Source: Mediterraneibacter gnavus ATCC 29149
GTDB lineage: Bacteria; Bacillota; Clostridia; Lachnospirales; Lachnospiraceae
Reading direction: 5' to 3'
Length of the DNA stretch: 64,000 bases
NCBI RefSeq assembly: GCF_008121495.1
Contig: NZ_CP043051.1
Span: 3,286,688 to 3,350,687 of the forward strand
Shown: positions 27,181 through 35,451 of the stretch, piece by piece
How positions within the stretch are numbered: position 1 is the first letter of the stretch
Layout of the letters: each line of letters starts with the position of its first letter
The notes under the pieces: model-generated
Told to the model about the DNA's origin: nothing
What the model saw: the letters and a program-made list of their open reading frames with translations, nothing else
Databases searched by the model: none
Translations under genes and position numbers: made by a program

Positions 27181-27813
27181 TTATTTTTCGGCTTCTGCAG
27201 TCTCATGGATCGGTGTGATGACAATCTTTTCCGGAGCAATGTTTGTTTTTCTGGTCACGATATCCTCGATCTGGGCACGATTTGCATCTGTTAATTCCGC
27301 TGCATTCACCACAATATCCGCAGAATCAGCAGTCAGACTGACAACGGATTCAGAAAAGCCTTTCGATGCCATCAATGTCTCCACCGCCACTTCCTGCTCT
27401 GAGAGCTGTGTCATCTGCAGCATCTGTGCGATCGCATCCTTCTTTTCTTCTTCACTGATATTCGCGTTGTCAATGATCGCCTGGAGCGTTTCTTTGTTCT
27501 GGGAACGCATCTGTTCTCTGGCAACTTTTGCCTGCGCTACGGTATTTTCCGCCTCACCGCTGGTCAAAACAGCCTCCCCCGGTGTCCCCTCTACTTCGGA
27601 ATCATTGCTTGCAATCTCTCCGTCTGTCTCCAGATCTTCTGCCGAGATATCCAAAAGTTCCTGATTGGCGGTTCCGGCACTCGCCTCTTTTGCCCCATCT
27701 TCTTTTGCTCCGAACAGGCGTCCTGAATAGTTCAGATATCCTGCGATCGCGATCATCACCGCCAGCGCTGTAATAATGATCTGGTTTTTCTTAAATAATC
27801 GTTTCAAAATCAT
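27181..27813 (-). CDS. spoIIIAH: Stage III sporulation protein AH
   Basis: This 210-residue protein begins MILKRLFKKNQIIITALAVMIAIAGYLNYSG, a single N-terminal membrane anchor. A Glu/Ala/Ser-rich linker follows, then the YscJ/FliF-like ring-building domain (about 100-205, with ASKGFSESVVSLTADSADIVV). SpoIIIAH in the mother-cell membrane pairs with forespore SpoIIQ to form the engulfment channel. It is the last gene of the spoIIIA operon, 23 bp after spoIIIAG. Confidence 0.94.
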   Translation of the reverse strand: MILKRLFKKNQIIITALAVMIAIAGYLNYSGRLFGAKEDGAKEASAGTANQELLDISAEDLETDGEIASNDSEVEGTPGEAVLTSGEAENTVAQAKVAREQMRSQNKETLQAIIDNANISEEEKKDAIAQMLQMTQLSEQEVAVETLMASKGFSESVVSLTADSADIVVNAAELTDANRAQIEDIVTRKTNIAPEKIVITPIHETAEAEK

Positions 27814-27836
27814 ATCCTCCTCTTTTTCCTTCTGTT

Positions 27837-28442
27837 TTATGCATTTGTCCGTTTCATTATTTTAATCTTATGCGCCTCCACTCCGAATAATGCCTGCACT
27901 GCCTCTGTCAGATTTTTTACCACGACCGGATCATCTCCTCCATCAGCTGCAATCACCATTCCCTCAATCTCCGGCACCATTTCCTTACTCACATAAGGTG
28001 TCTGTGTCCCATCGGATTTCTGCTCATAAATACTGGTATGACTCAGCGAACGATCTTCTGAAACCCTGCTCCCTCCTTTACTGTCTTCCTCTGTGATTTC
28101 ATTTTCTTCCCTCTGGCTGTCCTTTTCCACCACTTTCTCTTCCGAAGATTTCAAGGTGATCATCACCTTTACTTTCCCGACTCCCTCCACGCATTCCAGG
28201 GTATCTTCCACCCTTTTTTCCAGCAATCTTTCATACTGTTGTTCTGTCGCCTCTCCCCCTTCTGTTTCCGTTTCTTCCTGTCCCGCCCCTGTCCCGATTT
28301 CCGGATCTTTCTGATCCGGAACCGGGGAAACGACCACCACCAGCAGGATTCCTGCCAAAAGCAGGATCAAAAGCTGCTGTTTTGCCGGCAGTTTTCCTTT
28401 TTTTCCAAATCCGGAAATCCACTGCTTCCATTTATTCTCCAA
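27837..28442 (-). CDS. spoIIIAG: Stage III sporulation protein AG
   Basis: This 201-residue protein has one membrane segment (LLILLLAGILLVVVVSPVP, about 25-43), then an acidic linker (GAGQEETETEGGEATEQ) and a C-terminal ring-building domain with YERLLEKRVEDTLECVEGVGKVKVMITLKSS. In Bacillus SpoIIIAG forms a 30-subunit ring in the feeding tube. It overlaps the end of spoIIIAF by 11 bp. Confidence 0.93.
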   Translation of the reverse strand: MENKWKQWISGFGKKGKLPAKQQLLILLLAGILLVVVVSPVPDQKDPEIGTGAGQEETETEGGEATEQQYERLLEKRVEDTLECVEGVGKVKVMITLKSSEEKVVEKDSQREENEITEEDSKGGSRVSEDRSLSHTSIYEQKSDGTQTPYVSKEMVPEIEGMVIAADGGDDPVVVKNLTEAVQALFGVEAHKIKIMKRTNA

Positions 28443-28764
28443 TCTGAATCTCCTCCACTTCGATCTGCTCTTTTTCTTCCGTCTCCAGGGTCATCTCTCC
28501 CTTTCCTTCTTCCTGCTTCTCCCGGATTTCTTCCAAAAAAGAAGCGCTCTCCTGTTCCATGTTCTGTTCCTGTACCCGACTTCTAAAACTGTCCTCCATA
28601 TCGGTCAGCCTTAACAGTGGAGTCATCAGAAGAATGATCAGTACCAGTCCGGAAAAGAACCGGATATATTTTTGGTACGATTCCTGTGGAAGTGCCTGCA
28701 AAATGGCGCTGACAAGAATCAGATAGACCGCCAGATCCTGAAGCCACTGATAGAGTTCTTTCAA
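28432..28764 (-). CDS. spoIIIAF: Stage III sporulation protein AF
   Basis: This 110-residue protein has two membrane segments (WLQDLAVYLILVSAILQALP and FFSGLVLIILLMTPLLRL) and a Glu-rich C-terminal tail. That is half the length of Bacillus SpoIIIAF (about 206), as often seen in Lachnospiraceae. The assignment rests mainly on operon position between AE and AG and on the N-terminal PxxSYxKYIRF-type segment. Confidence 0.85.
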   Translation of the reverse strand: MKELYQWLQDLAVYLILVSAILQALPQESYQKYIRFFSGLVLIILLMTPLLRLTDMEDSFRSRVQEQNMEQESASFLEEIREKQEEGKGEMTLETEEKEQIEVEEIQIGE

Positions 28765-28780
28765 GGTCTTCTCCCTCCTT

Positions 28781-29929
28781 TTACGTGGCAGAAGCCGCGA
28801 CCACAGCGATGGTCAGCAAAAACAAAATCCCTGTAGTCGCCATTACTTTCACAAGCATTTCATACCCCTCACTGACCCCTCCGATACATGCTGTAATTCG
28901 TTTGTCCGATATCGGCTGTGTCACCGCCGCCACTGTTTTATACAAAAACGCCAGAAGAAGAAGCTTCACGATCGGGATAATGCAGATACCCGCTGCGATC
29001 ACCGCGCCTGCCATTCCAATCCCGTTTTTTATCAGAACTGCCGTTCCAAGTACGACATCCATCACGGAACCTGCCATGTTTCCAAGTCCCGGTATCGCCT
29101 CCACTGTTTTTGTAACAAAACTTCGTTTCAGGGAGTCCAATGCAGGAGAAAGGATTCCCTGTACGACATTGATCCCGATCACACACGCCAGCATGGTCTT
29201 TAGCGTCCAGCCCGTCAGTTTTTCCAGAAGCTCAGCAAACTGCGACAAAAATTCTTCTCCGGTAAGATTGCCCATCACCTGGATCATCATATATACATTG
29301 ACGAGAGGCACCAGAAAATTCAGGATTACTGCCTCCGCCAGAAAGATCAGAGATAGTACCACTTCAAAGAAAAACATGGATGTCACACTTCCAGAGGCTG
29401 CTGTAACTGCTAAAAAATACGTCGGACAAAGCACCTTCATAAATTCCAGCAGGAAGTTTAACGAAGCCTCCATCTCGGATACTGCCAATCGAAACCCGTT
29501 CAGACAAAGTGCGATAAGCAGCATATAAAGAATATAAAACGCAATCTCTGAAGCCTGACGTTCTCCGAAGGCGCCGGAAAAATTTGCAAACACCGCAGCA
29601 ATCACTGCGATCAAAATCAGATATACCAGAAGTTTCCGGTGTGTCTGCAGTTCATAGAAAAACTGATCGAAAAGAAAGCCTGTAAACTGCTCCCCCGCTT
29701 TTTTCAAATCACCTGACACAAGCGTCTCCACAACATCCCGGAAGGTCATTTTTTCCCGTGGGAACATCTTTTTCAGACTGTCATCGAGATCTGAAAAATC
29801 AAATTCATCCAACAGCTCTTCCTGTGTGATCTGCAGGCTTTCTTCCTCTTCTGCAGCATACGCTGTATGTACCGCCCCAAACAGGCACAGGCTCAAAAAG
29901 AGAATGCCGAATATCCCATATTTTCTCAT
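28781..29929 (-). CDS. spoIIIAE: Stage III sporulation protein AE
   Basis: This 382-residue polytopic membrane protein has a signal peptide (GILFLSLCLFGAVHTAYA), a lumenal helical domain and about seven or eight hydrophobic segments, with the family stretch SLKRSFVTKTVEAIPGLGNMAGSVMDVVLGTAVLIKNGIG (about 265-305, in parts). It is a membrane component of the SpoIIIA-SpoIIQ channel complex. It overlaps spoIIIAD by four bases (ATGA). Confidence 0.95.
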   Translation of the reverse strand: MRKYGIFGILFLSLCLFGAVHTAYAAEEEESLQITQEELLDEFDFSDLDDSLKKMFPREKMTFRDVVETLVSGDLKKAGEQFTGFLFDQFFYELQTHRKLLVYLILIAVIAAVFANFSGAFGERQASEIAFYILYMLLIALCLNGFRLAVSEMEASLNFLLEFMKVLCPTYFLAVTAASGSVTSMFFFEVVLSLIFLAEAVILNFLVPLVNVYMMIQVMGNLTGEEFLSQFAELLEKLTGWTLKTMLACVIGINVVQGILSPALDSLKRSFVTKTVEAIPGLGNMAGSVMDVVLGTAVLIKNGIGMAGAVIAAGICIIPIVKLLLLAFLYKTVAAVTQPISDKRITACIGGVSEGYEMLVKVMATTGILFLLTIAVVAASAT

Positions 29930-30312
29930 AACAGAAACTCCTGAATTGTTTCCAAAAGGGCAAGAAGGACCGGCATCCCCACCACAAGGATCGCCAGCTT
30001 GCCAAATATCTCGATCTGCGCTGCAATCGCCTGATACCCGGCATCTTTGCAGATTCCGGAAGAAAACTGTGCAATGTACGTGATGCCGACCATTTTGAGC
30101 ATGATGGCAATATATTCCGTATCAAGAGTCAGAAAGCTTTGAATCTGTTCCACTGCCCGAATAAACACTTCCAGTTTTCCCACAATGCAGAAAAAAAGAA
30201 AGATGCCTGCCGCCAGATTTATCAGAAATCCGTACTCCGCTCTTCCTCCTTTGAGCTGAATTGCCAGAAGAACCGCCACCATCGCGATCAGACTGACCTG
30301 CAATACACTCAT
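29926..30312 (-). CDS. spoIIIAD: Stage III sporulation protein AD
   Basis: The protein has 128 residues from MSVLQVSLIAMVAVLLA, with GAGGGAGGCGGAT upstream of the ATG at 30312; an in-frame extension of six codons would overlap spoIIIAC and was rejected. It has about four membrane segments and the typical GITYIAQFSSGICKDAGYQAIAAQIEIFGK stretch (in parts). Small integral-membrane part of the SpoIIIA complex. Confidence 0.94.
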   Translation of the reverse strand: MSVLQVSLIAMVAVLLAIQLKGGRAEYGFLINLAAGIFLFFCIVGKLEVFIRAVEQIQSFLTLDTEYIAIMLKMVGITYIAQFSSGICKDAGYQAIAAQIEIFGKLAILVVGMPVLLALLETIQEFLL

Positions 30313-30326
30313 ATCCGCCTCCCTCT

Positions 30327-30521
30327 TCACAGTGAAAACAGGCGCTTCATGGACGCAAACAACTCATAAATATATGGGAGCACCCAGGACAATACCAGAA
30401 TCAGACCTGCAAAGCTTGTCAGAAACGCCTGTTCTTCCCTTCCGCTGTGTTTTAATACCTGGCTCAAAATAGAAACCAGAATGCCGACTGCGGCAATTTT
30501 AAAAATAACACCGATCGTCAT
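30327..30521 (-). CDS. spoIIIAC: Stage III sporulation protein AC
   Basis: This 64-residue protein has two membrane helices (IFKIAAVGILVSILSQVL and FAGLILVLSWVLPYIYELF) joined by KHSGREEQAFLTS, as in SpoIIIAC of Bacillus (68 residues). It sits 36 bp after spoIIIAB and 14 bp before spoIIIAD. Confidence 0.95.
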   Translation of the reverse strand: MTIGVIFKIAAVGILVSILSQVLKHSGREEQAFLTSFAGLILVLSWVLPYIYELFASMKRLFSL

Positions 30522-30557
30522 GAATTCCTCCTGTCTGATTTCCCGGCAAAATTCTTC

Positions 30558-31076
30558 TTAAAATAATACGATCACCAGAAACAATCCGCTCATCACGCCG
30601 AGCCAGTTTCCGATTCTCTTTTTTGCCGTGATCTCCTGCCGGGTTTCTTCGATTTCTGCCCCCAGATTCTCAAGATACATCTGCATACTTGTTCTGCCTG
30701 TCCTCACATCCATCTGTCCAAGATACATCCCCACCTCCGAAAGTTCTCTCATATGCCTGCTCTTAAGATGAAGCTCCTTTAATTTTGTTTCCGTGCACGC
30801 CTCCCAGATCCCCCGAAAACTCTGCCCGCCTCTTGCCTCCACCCTTCTTTTGAGATCCAGCATCCAGCTGCGATAAGGCTCCTGCACCCGGTTTGCAGTT
30901 TTTCCAAAAACCTCAAAAAGAGGTGCGCCGCTGTATTCGATTTCTCCCTGGATCAGTTCCAGAATATGGCGGATGTACATCAGTTTTTCCAGATACTGCT
31001 GCTGTTCCACGCCATATAAAAATCCCCCTGCCGTGGTTGACAAAAGAATCAGAATGCAGCCGATCAGTTTCTGCAT
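30558..31076 (-). CDS. spoIIIAB: Stage III sporulation protein AB
   Basis: This 172-residue protein has an N-terminal membrane segment, a helical cytoplasmic core (LEKLMYIRHILELIQGEIEYSGAPLFEVF) and a C-terminal membrane segment (WLGVMSGLFLVIVLF). Its fold resembles type II secretion GspF. It overlaps spoIIIAA by 13 bp. Confidence 0.94.
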   Translation of the reverse strand: MQKLIGCILILLSTTAGGFLYGVEQQQYLEKLMYIRHILELIQGEIEYSGAPLFEVFGKTANRVQEPYRSWMLDLKRRVEARGGQSFRGIWEACTETKLKELHLKSRHMRELSEVGMYLGQMDVRTGRTSMQMYLENLGAEIEETRQEITAKKRIGNWLGVMSGLFLVIVLF

Positions 31077-32005
31077 AAAAGACTCCCCCGCTCATCGAAA
31101 ATCTCTTTGATTTCTCCCGGATGTTCTCTGTTCTCCAGTACCACATAGCGCTCAAAGCGCCGCTGTCTCACCAGTTCCCCCAGTCCCGGCTTGGACGCGA
31201 TCTCTGCCATCGAATTCCCATGTACACTGGCGATCAGCTTACAACCGCACTGCATAGCATACTCTACGGCACGGATCTCCTCCTGTGCCCCGATCTCATC
31301 CACAGCCAGAACTCTTGGGGACATCGATCGGATCAGCATGATCATACCCTCTGCTTTTGGACAGCAATCCAGAATGTCCGTCCTGCTCCCCAGATGATTC
31401 TGTGCCACTCCCAGATAACAGCCTCCGATCTCGGAGCGTTCATCCACAACCCCTACCGTGCATCCTTTCACATGCGCATTCCCGTCTGAAATCTGCCGGA
31501 TCAAATCCCGGATCAGCGTTGTCTTTCCACCACATGGCGGAGAGATGACCAGTGTATGACATACCTCTCTGTTCTTTGTGATCATCGGAAGCAGCCTGTC
31601 CGCACATCCGGGAATTTCATGTGACATCCGGATATTTACAGACGAGATATGCTGCAGACTTTTCACCTTTTCCTGTTCTAATATTGCTTTTCCTGCCACC
31701 CCCACACGATGTCCTCCTTCCACTGTCAGAAATCCCTGCCGGATTTCATTTTCATACGCATAAAGGGAATAATGACTGCTGTATTCCAGCGTCTCCTTTA
31801 TCTCTTCTTTTGTCACCATATGCTTTTTCGCCCGTCCTGCAGGCAAAAATAATTCTTCTCCCTGATACAGGATCAGAAGCGGCTGATCTGTTCGCAGCCG
31901 GATCTCCTGGAGCTTTCCATAGTCCAGGTGCGCTTCCTCCATCACCTTGCGGATTCCGGCCGCCAGAATGTGAAGGATCTGCTGTTTTCTTCTCTCTTCA
32001 TTCAT
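31064..32005 (-). CDS. spoIIIAA: Stage III sporulation protein AA (AAA ATPase)
   Basis: The protein has 313 residues from the ATG at 32005, preceded by AGAGGTGGACAAG; a GTG three codons earlier sits within that ribosome site. It resembles secretion ATPases, with Walker A SPPCGGKTTLI near 152-162, Walker B-like RVLAVDEIGAQEE near 229-241 and QCGCKLIASVHG near 250. It should energise the mother-cell-to-forespore channel. It heads the eight-gene spoIIIA operon (AA-AB-AC-AD-AE-AF-AG-AH, 27181-32005). Confidence 0.96.
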   Translation of the reverse strand: MNEERRKQQILHILAAGIRKVMEEAHLDYGKLQEIRLRTDQPLLILYQGEELFLPAGRAKKHMVTKEEIKETLEYSSHYSLYAYENEIRQGFLTVEGGHRVGVAGKAILEQEKVKSLQHISSVNIRMSHEIPGCADRLLPMITKNREVCHTLVISPPCGGKTTLIRDLIRQISDGNAHVKGCTVGVVDERSEIGGCYLGVAQNHLGSRTDILDCCPKAEGMIMLIRSMSPRVLAVDEIGAQEEIRAVEYAMQCGCKLIASVHGNSMAEIASKPGLGELVRQRRFERYVVLENREHPGEIKEIFDERGSLLCRN

Positions 32006-32025
32006 CTTGTCCACCTCTTTATCCC

Positions 32026-32054
32026 ATGTATATGAGAGAAGTGAAAGTTTATTC
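32026..32054 (-). promoter_or_regulatory. Possible sigma-E promoter of the spoIIIA operon
   Basis: GAATAAA and CATATACAT on the minus strand, about 13 bp apart, look like a sigma-E (-35 ATA, -10 CATANNNT) site. The leader would be very short, so this is weak. Confidence 0.28.
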
Positions 32055-32125
32055 CTGTGGGTTTGAAAAATTTTTAAGTTTACAGGTTTACCGGCTATTC
32101 AGAATTGGGATAACGGGAAAGTTTT

Positions 32126-32163
32126 GGGGGCAGATGCAACTCGTGCGAGTCACATCTGCCCCC
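32126..32163. repeat. Long hairpin downstream of the Rpn gene
   Basis: GGGGGCAGATG pairs with CATCTGCCCCC, then a symmetric CA/CA mismatch, then ACTCG with CGAGT around TG. That is 16 paired bases. There is no T-run on either side, so it is not a standard terminator. Confidence 0.6.
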
Positions 32164-32207
32164 TATTTAGAACGATCTATTTCCCGACAGCCCCAAATAT
32201 GTATTTT

Positions 32208-33149
32208 CTATTGTTCTTCTTTGCCCGCTGCCCTCTCTTCTCCCATCTCTCGGATCATTTGTGCAATAACATCTTCCTCTTCTTCAAGTTCCTCTGAAAT
32301 CTCAGAAATAGATTTTCCTTTTACCAGTTTCTTTTGAATCAGCCTTTCTAAAAGCTCCTGTTTTCCCTTTTTAATTCCCTCTTCTCGTCCTTCTTCTCTT
32401 CCAACCTCTCTGCCCTCTTCCCAGGACGCTTCCCGCTCCTGCCGCATATGCTTTTCCTCATCATATTCATAAATACTCACTTGTTTCGCCTCCGCTCTGT
32501 TTTGTTTCAAAAACTCTGAAAGAATTCCTTCCTGAATACACTCACTGATTGCCTGTTCCACTGCTTCTTCCACCGGCTTTACCTGAGCGTACTCCCGCAC
32601 TCTTGCCGTATATTCCGAGTAATCCTTCAGAGATTTGCACATTTCCTTCAACTTTTCATTATGCCCGCGGTTGATATTCAGCATCACCGCAGTCAGCTCC
32701 AATGCCGGATGTTCTTCTTTGACGCAATATGCATCAGACAATCTTAAAATTTTTCGATCCGGCTGTTCCTGACTTCCATTGTAAAAGATTACAAACTGCG
32801 GAGTCGGGATCTGAATCCTTTTCGTACCATACAGGTTTTCATCTTTTGTCATCCCGGAATACAGATCCGAGATATAAAACAAATACCGCAGGGGCAGGTT
32901 GGGACTGTAGGTGGACTGATGCTCATATAGGGAAAGTCTGGAATCAATGAGAAAGGACAGATCATTATGCATCGACATGTAGATTGCATTTTCCAGTGTA
33001 TTGATTTCCAGCAATTCCGGATCTTCATAATGTTTTCCGCTGACCGCATTGTACAGATCGAGCAGATCTTTCCTGTCACTGTAGAGCATGGCAAAAATCC
33101 TCGATTTGTACAGTCTGTTTACGGGCTGCATCTGTGTTGTCTGGTTCAT
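32208..33149 (-). CDS. Rpn-family PD-(D/E)XK nuclease/putative transposase
   Basis: The protein has 313 residues from the ATG at 33149 with AAGGAGGTATTTAT upstream. The N-terminal half matches the recombination-promoting nuclease (Rpn/YhgA-like) family: FAMLYSDRKDLLDLYNAVSGKHY near 20-42 and the catalytic pattern FLIDSRLSLYEHQSTYSPN near 65-83 (Asp, Glu, Gln of a PD-(D/E)XK site). The C-terminal third is a Glu/Arg/Gly-rich repeat region (EGREVGREEGREEGIKKGK) and helices. E. coli Rpn proteins are DNases that promote RecA-independent recombination. Lachnospiraceae carry many copies. Its own promoter and bracketing inverted repeats suggest an independent, perhaps mobile, unit. Confidence 0.85.
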   Translation of the reverse strand: MNQTTQMQPVNRLYKSRIFAMLYSDRKDLLDLYNAVSGKHYEDPELLEINTLENAIYMSMHNDLSFLIDSRLSLYEHQSTYSPNLPLRYLFYISDLYSGMTKDENLYGTKRIQIPTPQFVIFYNGSQEQPDRKILRLSDAYCVKEEHPALELTAVMLNINRGHNEKLKEMCKSLKDYSEYTARVREYAQVKPVEEAVEQAISECIQEGILSEFLKQNRAEAKQVSIYEYDEEKHMRQEREASWEEGREVGREEGREEGIKKGKQELLERLIQKKLVKGKSISEISEELEEEEDVIAQMIREMGEERAAGKEEQ

Positions 33150-33325
33150 ATAAATACCTCCTTGAATGAAAATAGCTGCAGGAGGCTTTCCAATACGGCA
33201 TCTTTCTCTCAAATCTCTCTGCTGTTTTAGATTGAAATCAAAGCATAGAGATCTTCCGATATGCTATAAGAATAAAAGATGCGGTATCGTTCCGCTTAGA
33301 AAACCAGAATTTTATGCTTTTCTGC

Positions 33326-33334
33326 ATTATAACA
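33326..33334 (-). promoter_or_regulatory. Extended -10 promoter of the Rpn gene
   Basis: TGTTATAAT on the minus strand; no good -35. The leader of about 175 nt has two small hairpins, GCGG/CCGC (about 33281-33295) and AGCATA/TATGCT (about 33243-33266). Confidence 0.4.
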
Positions 33335-33339
33335 TGATT

Positions 33340-33552
33340 ATTTAAAAAGAGAAAGTTGAAATTCATTTTTCCCCTTGAAAACTCCATCGTTTCTTATTAC
33401 GTAAAAGAGGCTGACGGGAAATAGATTGAACCGCCACGATACTAAGTCTTTGTGGCGCTGATACGCTTTCCCTTGTATTTGTAGAATGTCATAAATGCTC
33501 CTTCAAATCGGAATTTCTTAGCGAATCACTTGATAGCGCAACCTTAGATTTT
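33340..33552. other. Gene-poor spacer with a possible gene remnant
   Basis: No supported gene. The minus strand has GGAG-spacer-ATG leading into a 16-codon frame (MTFYKYKGKRISATKT) at about 33451-33501, ending near the right copy of the Rpn inverted repeat. It may be a truncated remnant, but I recognise no family. Confidence 0.25.
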
Positions 33553-33581
33553 TGACCCCACCCTCTCTATGTGATATAGTA
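33553..33581 (+). promoter_or_regulatory. Promoter of the D-2-hydroxyacid dehydrogenase gene
   Basis: TTGACC, 17 bp, TATAGT on the plus strand, 109 bp before the ATG. Confidence 0.7.
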
Positions 33582-33621
33582 TTCTCAAATCCATGATACC
33601 ATACAGTATCGGACGAAGTTC

Positions 33622-33660
33622 ACCCGCCGCGGGCATGTATTACGGGATGCCCGGATGGGT
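33622..33660 (+). promoter_or_regulatory. Leader hairpin before the dehydrogenase gene
   Basis: GGGCAT (33631-33636) pairs with ATGCCC (33647-33652), extended by ACCC (33622-33625) with GGGT (33657-33660). It ends 12 bp before the ribosome site and has no T-run. A 5' stabiliser or translation control element is possible. Confidence 0.4.
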
Positions 33661-33689
33661 ATACAACAAATGAAAGGGGTAGACAAACT

Positions 33690-34625
33690 ATGAAGTTCGT
33701 ATTTTTAGATGTAAAAACAATTGGCGACGACATTGATCTGTCCAGATTTGATCTGTTTGGAGAAGTTGTGAAATATCCTTTTTCCACCCAACAGGAAGTG
33801 CCTGAACGCATTCAGGATGCAGATGTGATCATTGTAAATAAAATTCAGGTGAATGAAGCCTCCATCGGCGCTGCCAGAAATCTCAAATTGGTCTGTGTCA
33901 CTGCCACCGGCACAAACAATCTGGACAAGGAATATTTAGACAAACGCGGGATTGCGTGGAGAAATGTTGCCGGATACTCTACCGAATCAGTTGCCCAGCA
34001 TACTTTTGCCATGCTGTTCTATCTTCTGGAACATCTGCGATATTACGATGACTATGTCAAAGATGACCACTACACAAATGACACCATTTTCACTCATTTT
34101 GCCCAGACCTTCTACGAATTAAAAGGAAAAATCTGGGGCATTATCGGACTTGGAAATATCGGACGCAGAGTAGCTGCGATTGCAGAAGCTTTTGGTGCGC
34201 AAGTCATCTATGCTTCCCCATCCGGTGCAGCGCCTCAGGAAGGCTACCATCAGGTTTCTCTTGATACACTTCTTGAAACTTCCGATATTGTCTCTGTACA
34301 TGCACCTTTGAATGAACATACAGAACATCTTATGAACTTGAATGCCTTTTGTAAGATGAAAAAAAGCGCGATCTTCTTAAATCTGGGACGTGGTCCGATT
34401 GTTGTGGAAGCAGATTTAAAAACCGCACTGGAAACAAATGAAATACAAGCTGCCGGTCTGGACGTTCTGTGTGCAGAACCTATGTCCGAAGACAATCCGC
34501 TTCGCGGCTTCACGGACAGCAACCGGCTTCTTATCACACCTCACATCGCATGGGCAAGCATTGAAGCCAGAACAAAACTTATGAACATCATTGCCGGGCA
34601 AATCAAAGAGTTCTTCGGGCTGTAA
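33690..34625 (+). CDS. D-2-hydroxyacid dehydrogenase (NAD-dependent)
   Basis: This 311-residue protein reduces 2-oxo acids to D-2-hydroxy acids, for example hydroxypyruvate to glycerate. It has the FDH/GDH-family order: substrate domain, then NAD domain with GIIGLGNIGRRVA near 147-159, HAPLNEHTEHLMN near 206-218, FLNLGRGPIVVE near 231-242 (conserved Arg), then LDVLCAEPMSEDNPL near 258-272 (conserved Glu) and ITPHIAWAS near 284-292 (catalytic His). GAAAGGGGTAGACAAACT precedes the ATG. It is monocistronic on the plus strand, with its own promoter and terminator. Substrate cannot be fixed from sequence; hydroxypyruvate (hprA-like) is likely. Confidence 0.92.
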   Translation: MKFVFLDVKTIGDDIDLSRFDLFGEVVKYPFSTQQEVPERIQDADVIIVNKIQVNEASIGAARNLKLVCVTATGTNNLDKEYLDKRGIAWRNVAGYSTESVAQHTFAMLFYLLEHLRYYDDYVKDDHYTNDTIFTHFAQTFYELKGKIWGIIGLGNIGRRVAAIAEAFGAQVIYASPSGAAPQEGYHQVSLDTLLETSDIVSVHAPLNEHTEHLMNLNAFCKMKKSAIFLNLGRGPIVVEADLKTALETNEIQAAGLDVLCAEPMSEDNPLRGFTDSNRLLITPHIAWASIEARTKLMNIIAGQIKEFFGL

Positions 34626-34638
34626 CGCCTGACAATAT

Positions 34639-34690
34639 AAGCTGTAACGCATTTTATCTTTATGATAACACGTTACAGCTTTTCTCTTTT
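34639..34690 (+). terminator. Terminator of the dehydrogenase gene
   Basis: AAGCTGTAACG (34639-34649) pairs with CGTTACAGCTT (34671-34681), followed by TTTCTCTTTT. Confidence 0.8.
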
Positions 34691-34716
34691 CAGCTTACAC
34701 TCTCCCTGCTATTTTC

Positions 34717-34741
34717 GGGCGTTATTTTTCTTAAAACGCCC
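34717..34741 (-). terminator. Weak hairpin after the ABC permease gene
   Basis: GGGCGTT pairs with AACGCCC just past the stop at 34744. There is no clear T-run after it on the minus strand, so terminator function is uncertain. Confidence 0.35.
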
Positions 34742-34743
34742 CA

Positions 34744-35451
34744 CTACATCAAATCTTTCGTCTCCGCATGACACACAGAAAGTACTGCAAAAACAACCGA
34801 TATTCCTGTTAAGATTACAGGAAAAACCAGATTATCTTTCAGCGTAAAATCACCGATATTCGCCTGTGTCAAAAAAATCAGAAGGAATGACGAAATGATC
34901 GTTGCTTTGGATGATTTCATTGCCAGACCGATAAACAGCGCAATAAAACTCATACTTACCATCACAATCGATTTCAGAATAAGCTGCACATAAAATGACG
35001 CACTTGCCATGTTAAAATCAAGCAAAAATGCAGATTTCATAAAAAGTGAGCCGACAAGTACACAGCCATAAACCAGCAATTTTGTCAAAATCAGCGCAAT
35101 AAGATTAAAAATCCACACTGCCAGCATTTGTGACACTAATATTTTCTGCCGTCTGATCGGATAGGAAAACATCAGATTCATGGTTTTATTTTTATACGCT
35201 GTGACAATAAACGAAGCCAGCATCACCCCGGTAAATACTAAAAAAGACATCCCCGTAAACAGTTCGATGGAAGACGAAATCATCTCATTCCCCGGTGCAG
35301 CATCCGGCACTCCGGTGTCCGGATCATTTGCAATTCCCAGATACGCCAGTGCAAACAGAAACGTGCAGAGGATAATCGCAAGAATCACAGCATTTCTAAT
35401 GTACTTACCGATGTTGTTCTTTTTCCATTCCAGTTTGATCAATTTTAACAT
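34744..35451 (-). CDS. ABC-2 type transporter permease
   Basis: This 235-residue protein has six hydrophobic segments: about 17-36, 62-86, 107-133, 155-177, 185-203 and 210-228. It ends in a short cytoplasmic tail. It is of the ABC-2 (BcrB/lantibiotic immunity-like) type and overlaps the ATPase gene by 7 bp. With the ATPase it should form an exporter. Control by the adjacent two-component system suggests antimicrobial-peptide or cell-envelope stress defence. Substrate unknown. Confidence 0.85.
   Translation of the reverse strand: MLKLIKLEWKKNNIGKYIRNAVILAIILCTFLFALAYLGIANDPDTGVPDAAPGNEMISSSIELFTGMSFLVFTGVMLASFIVTAYKNKTMNLMFSYPIRRQKILVSQMLAVWIFNLIALILTKLLVYGCVLVGSLFMKSAFLLDFNMASASFYVQLILKSIVMVSMSFIALFIGLAMKSSKATIISSFLLIFLTQANIGDFTLKDNLVFPVILTGISVVFAVLSVCHAETKDLM

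Larger units (their letters stand above)
32175..33426. repeat. 20-bp imperfect inverted repeats bracketing the Rpn gene
   Basis: The sequence at 32175-32194 (ATCTATTTCCCG then ACAGCCCC) matches the reverse complement of 33407-33426 (ATCTATTTCCCG then TCAGCCTC) at 18 of 20 bases. The pair encloses only the Rpn gene and its promoter, 1.25 kb in all. No target duplication was seen. Confidence 0.5.
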
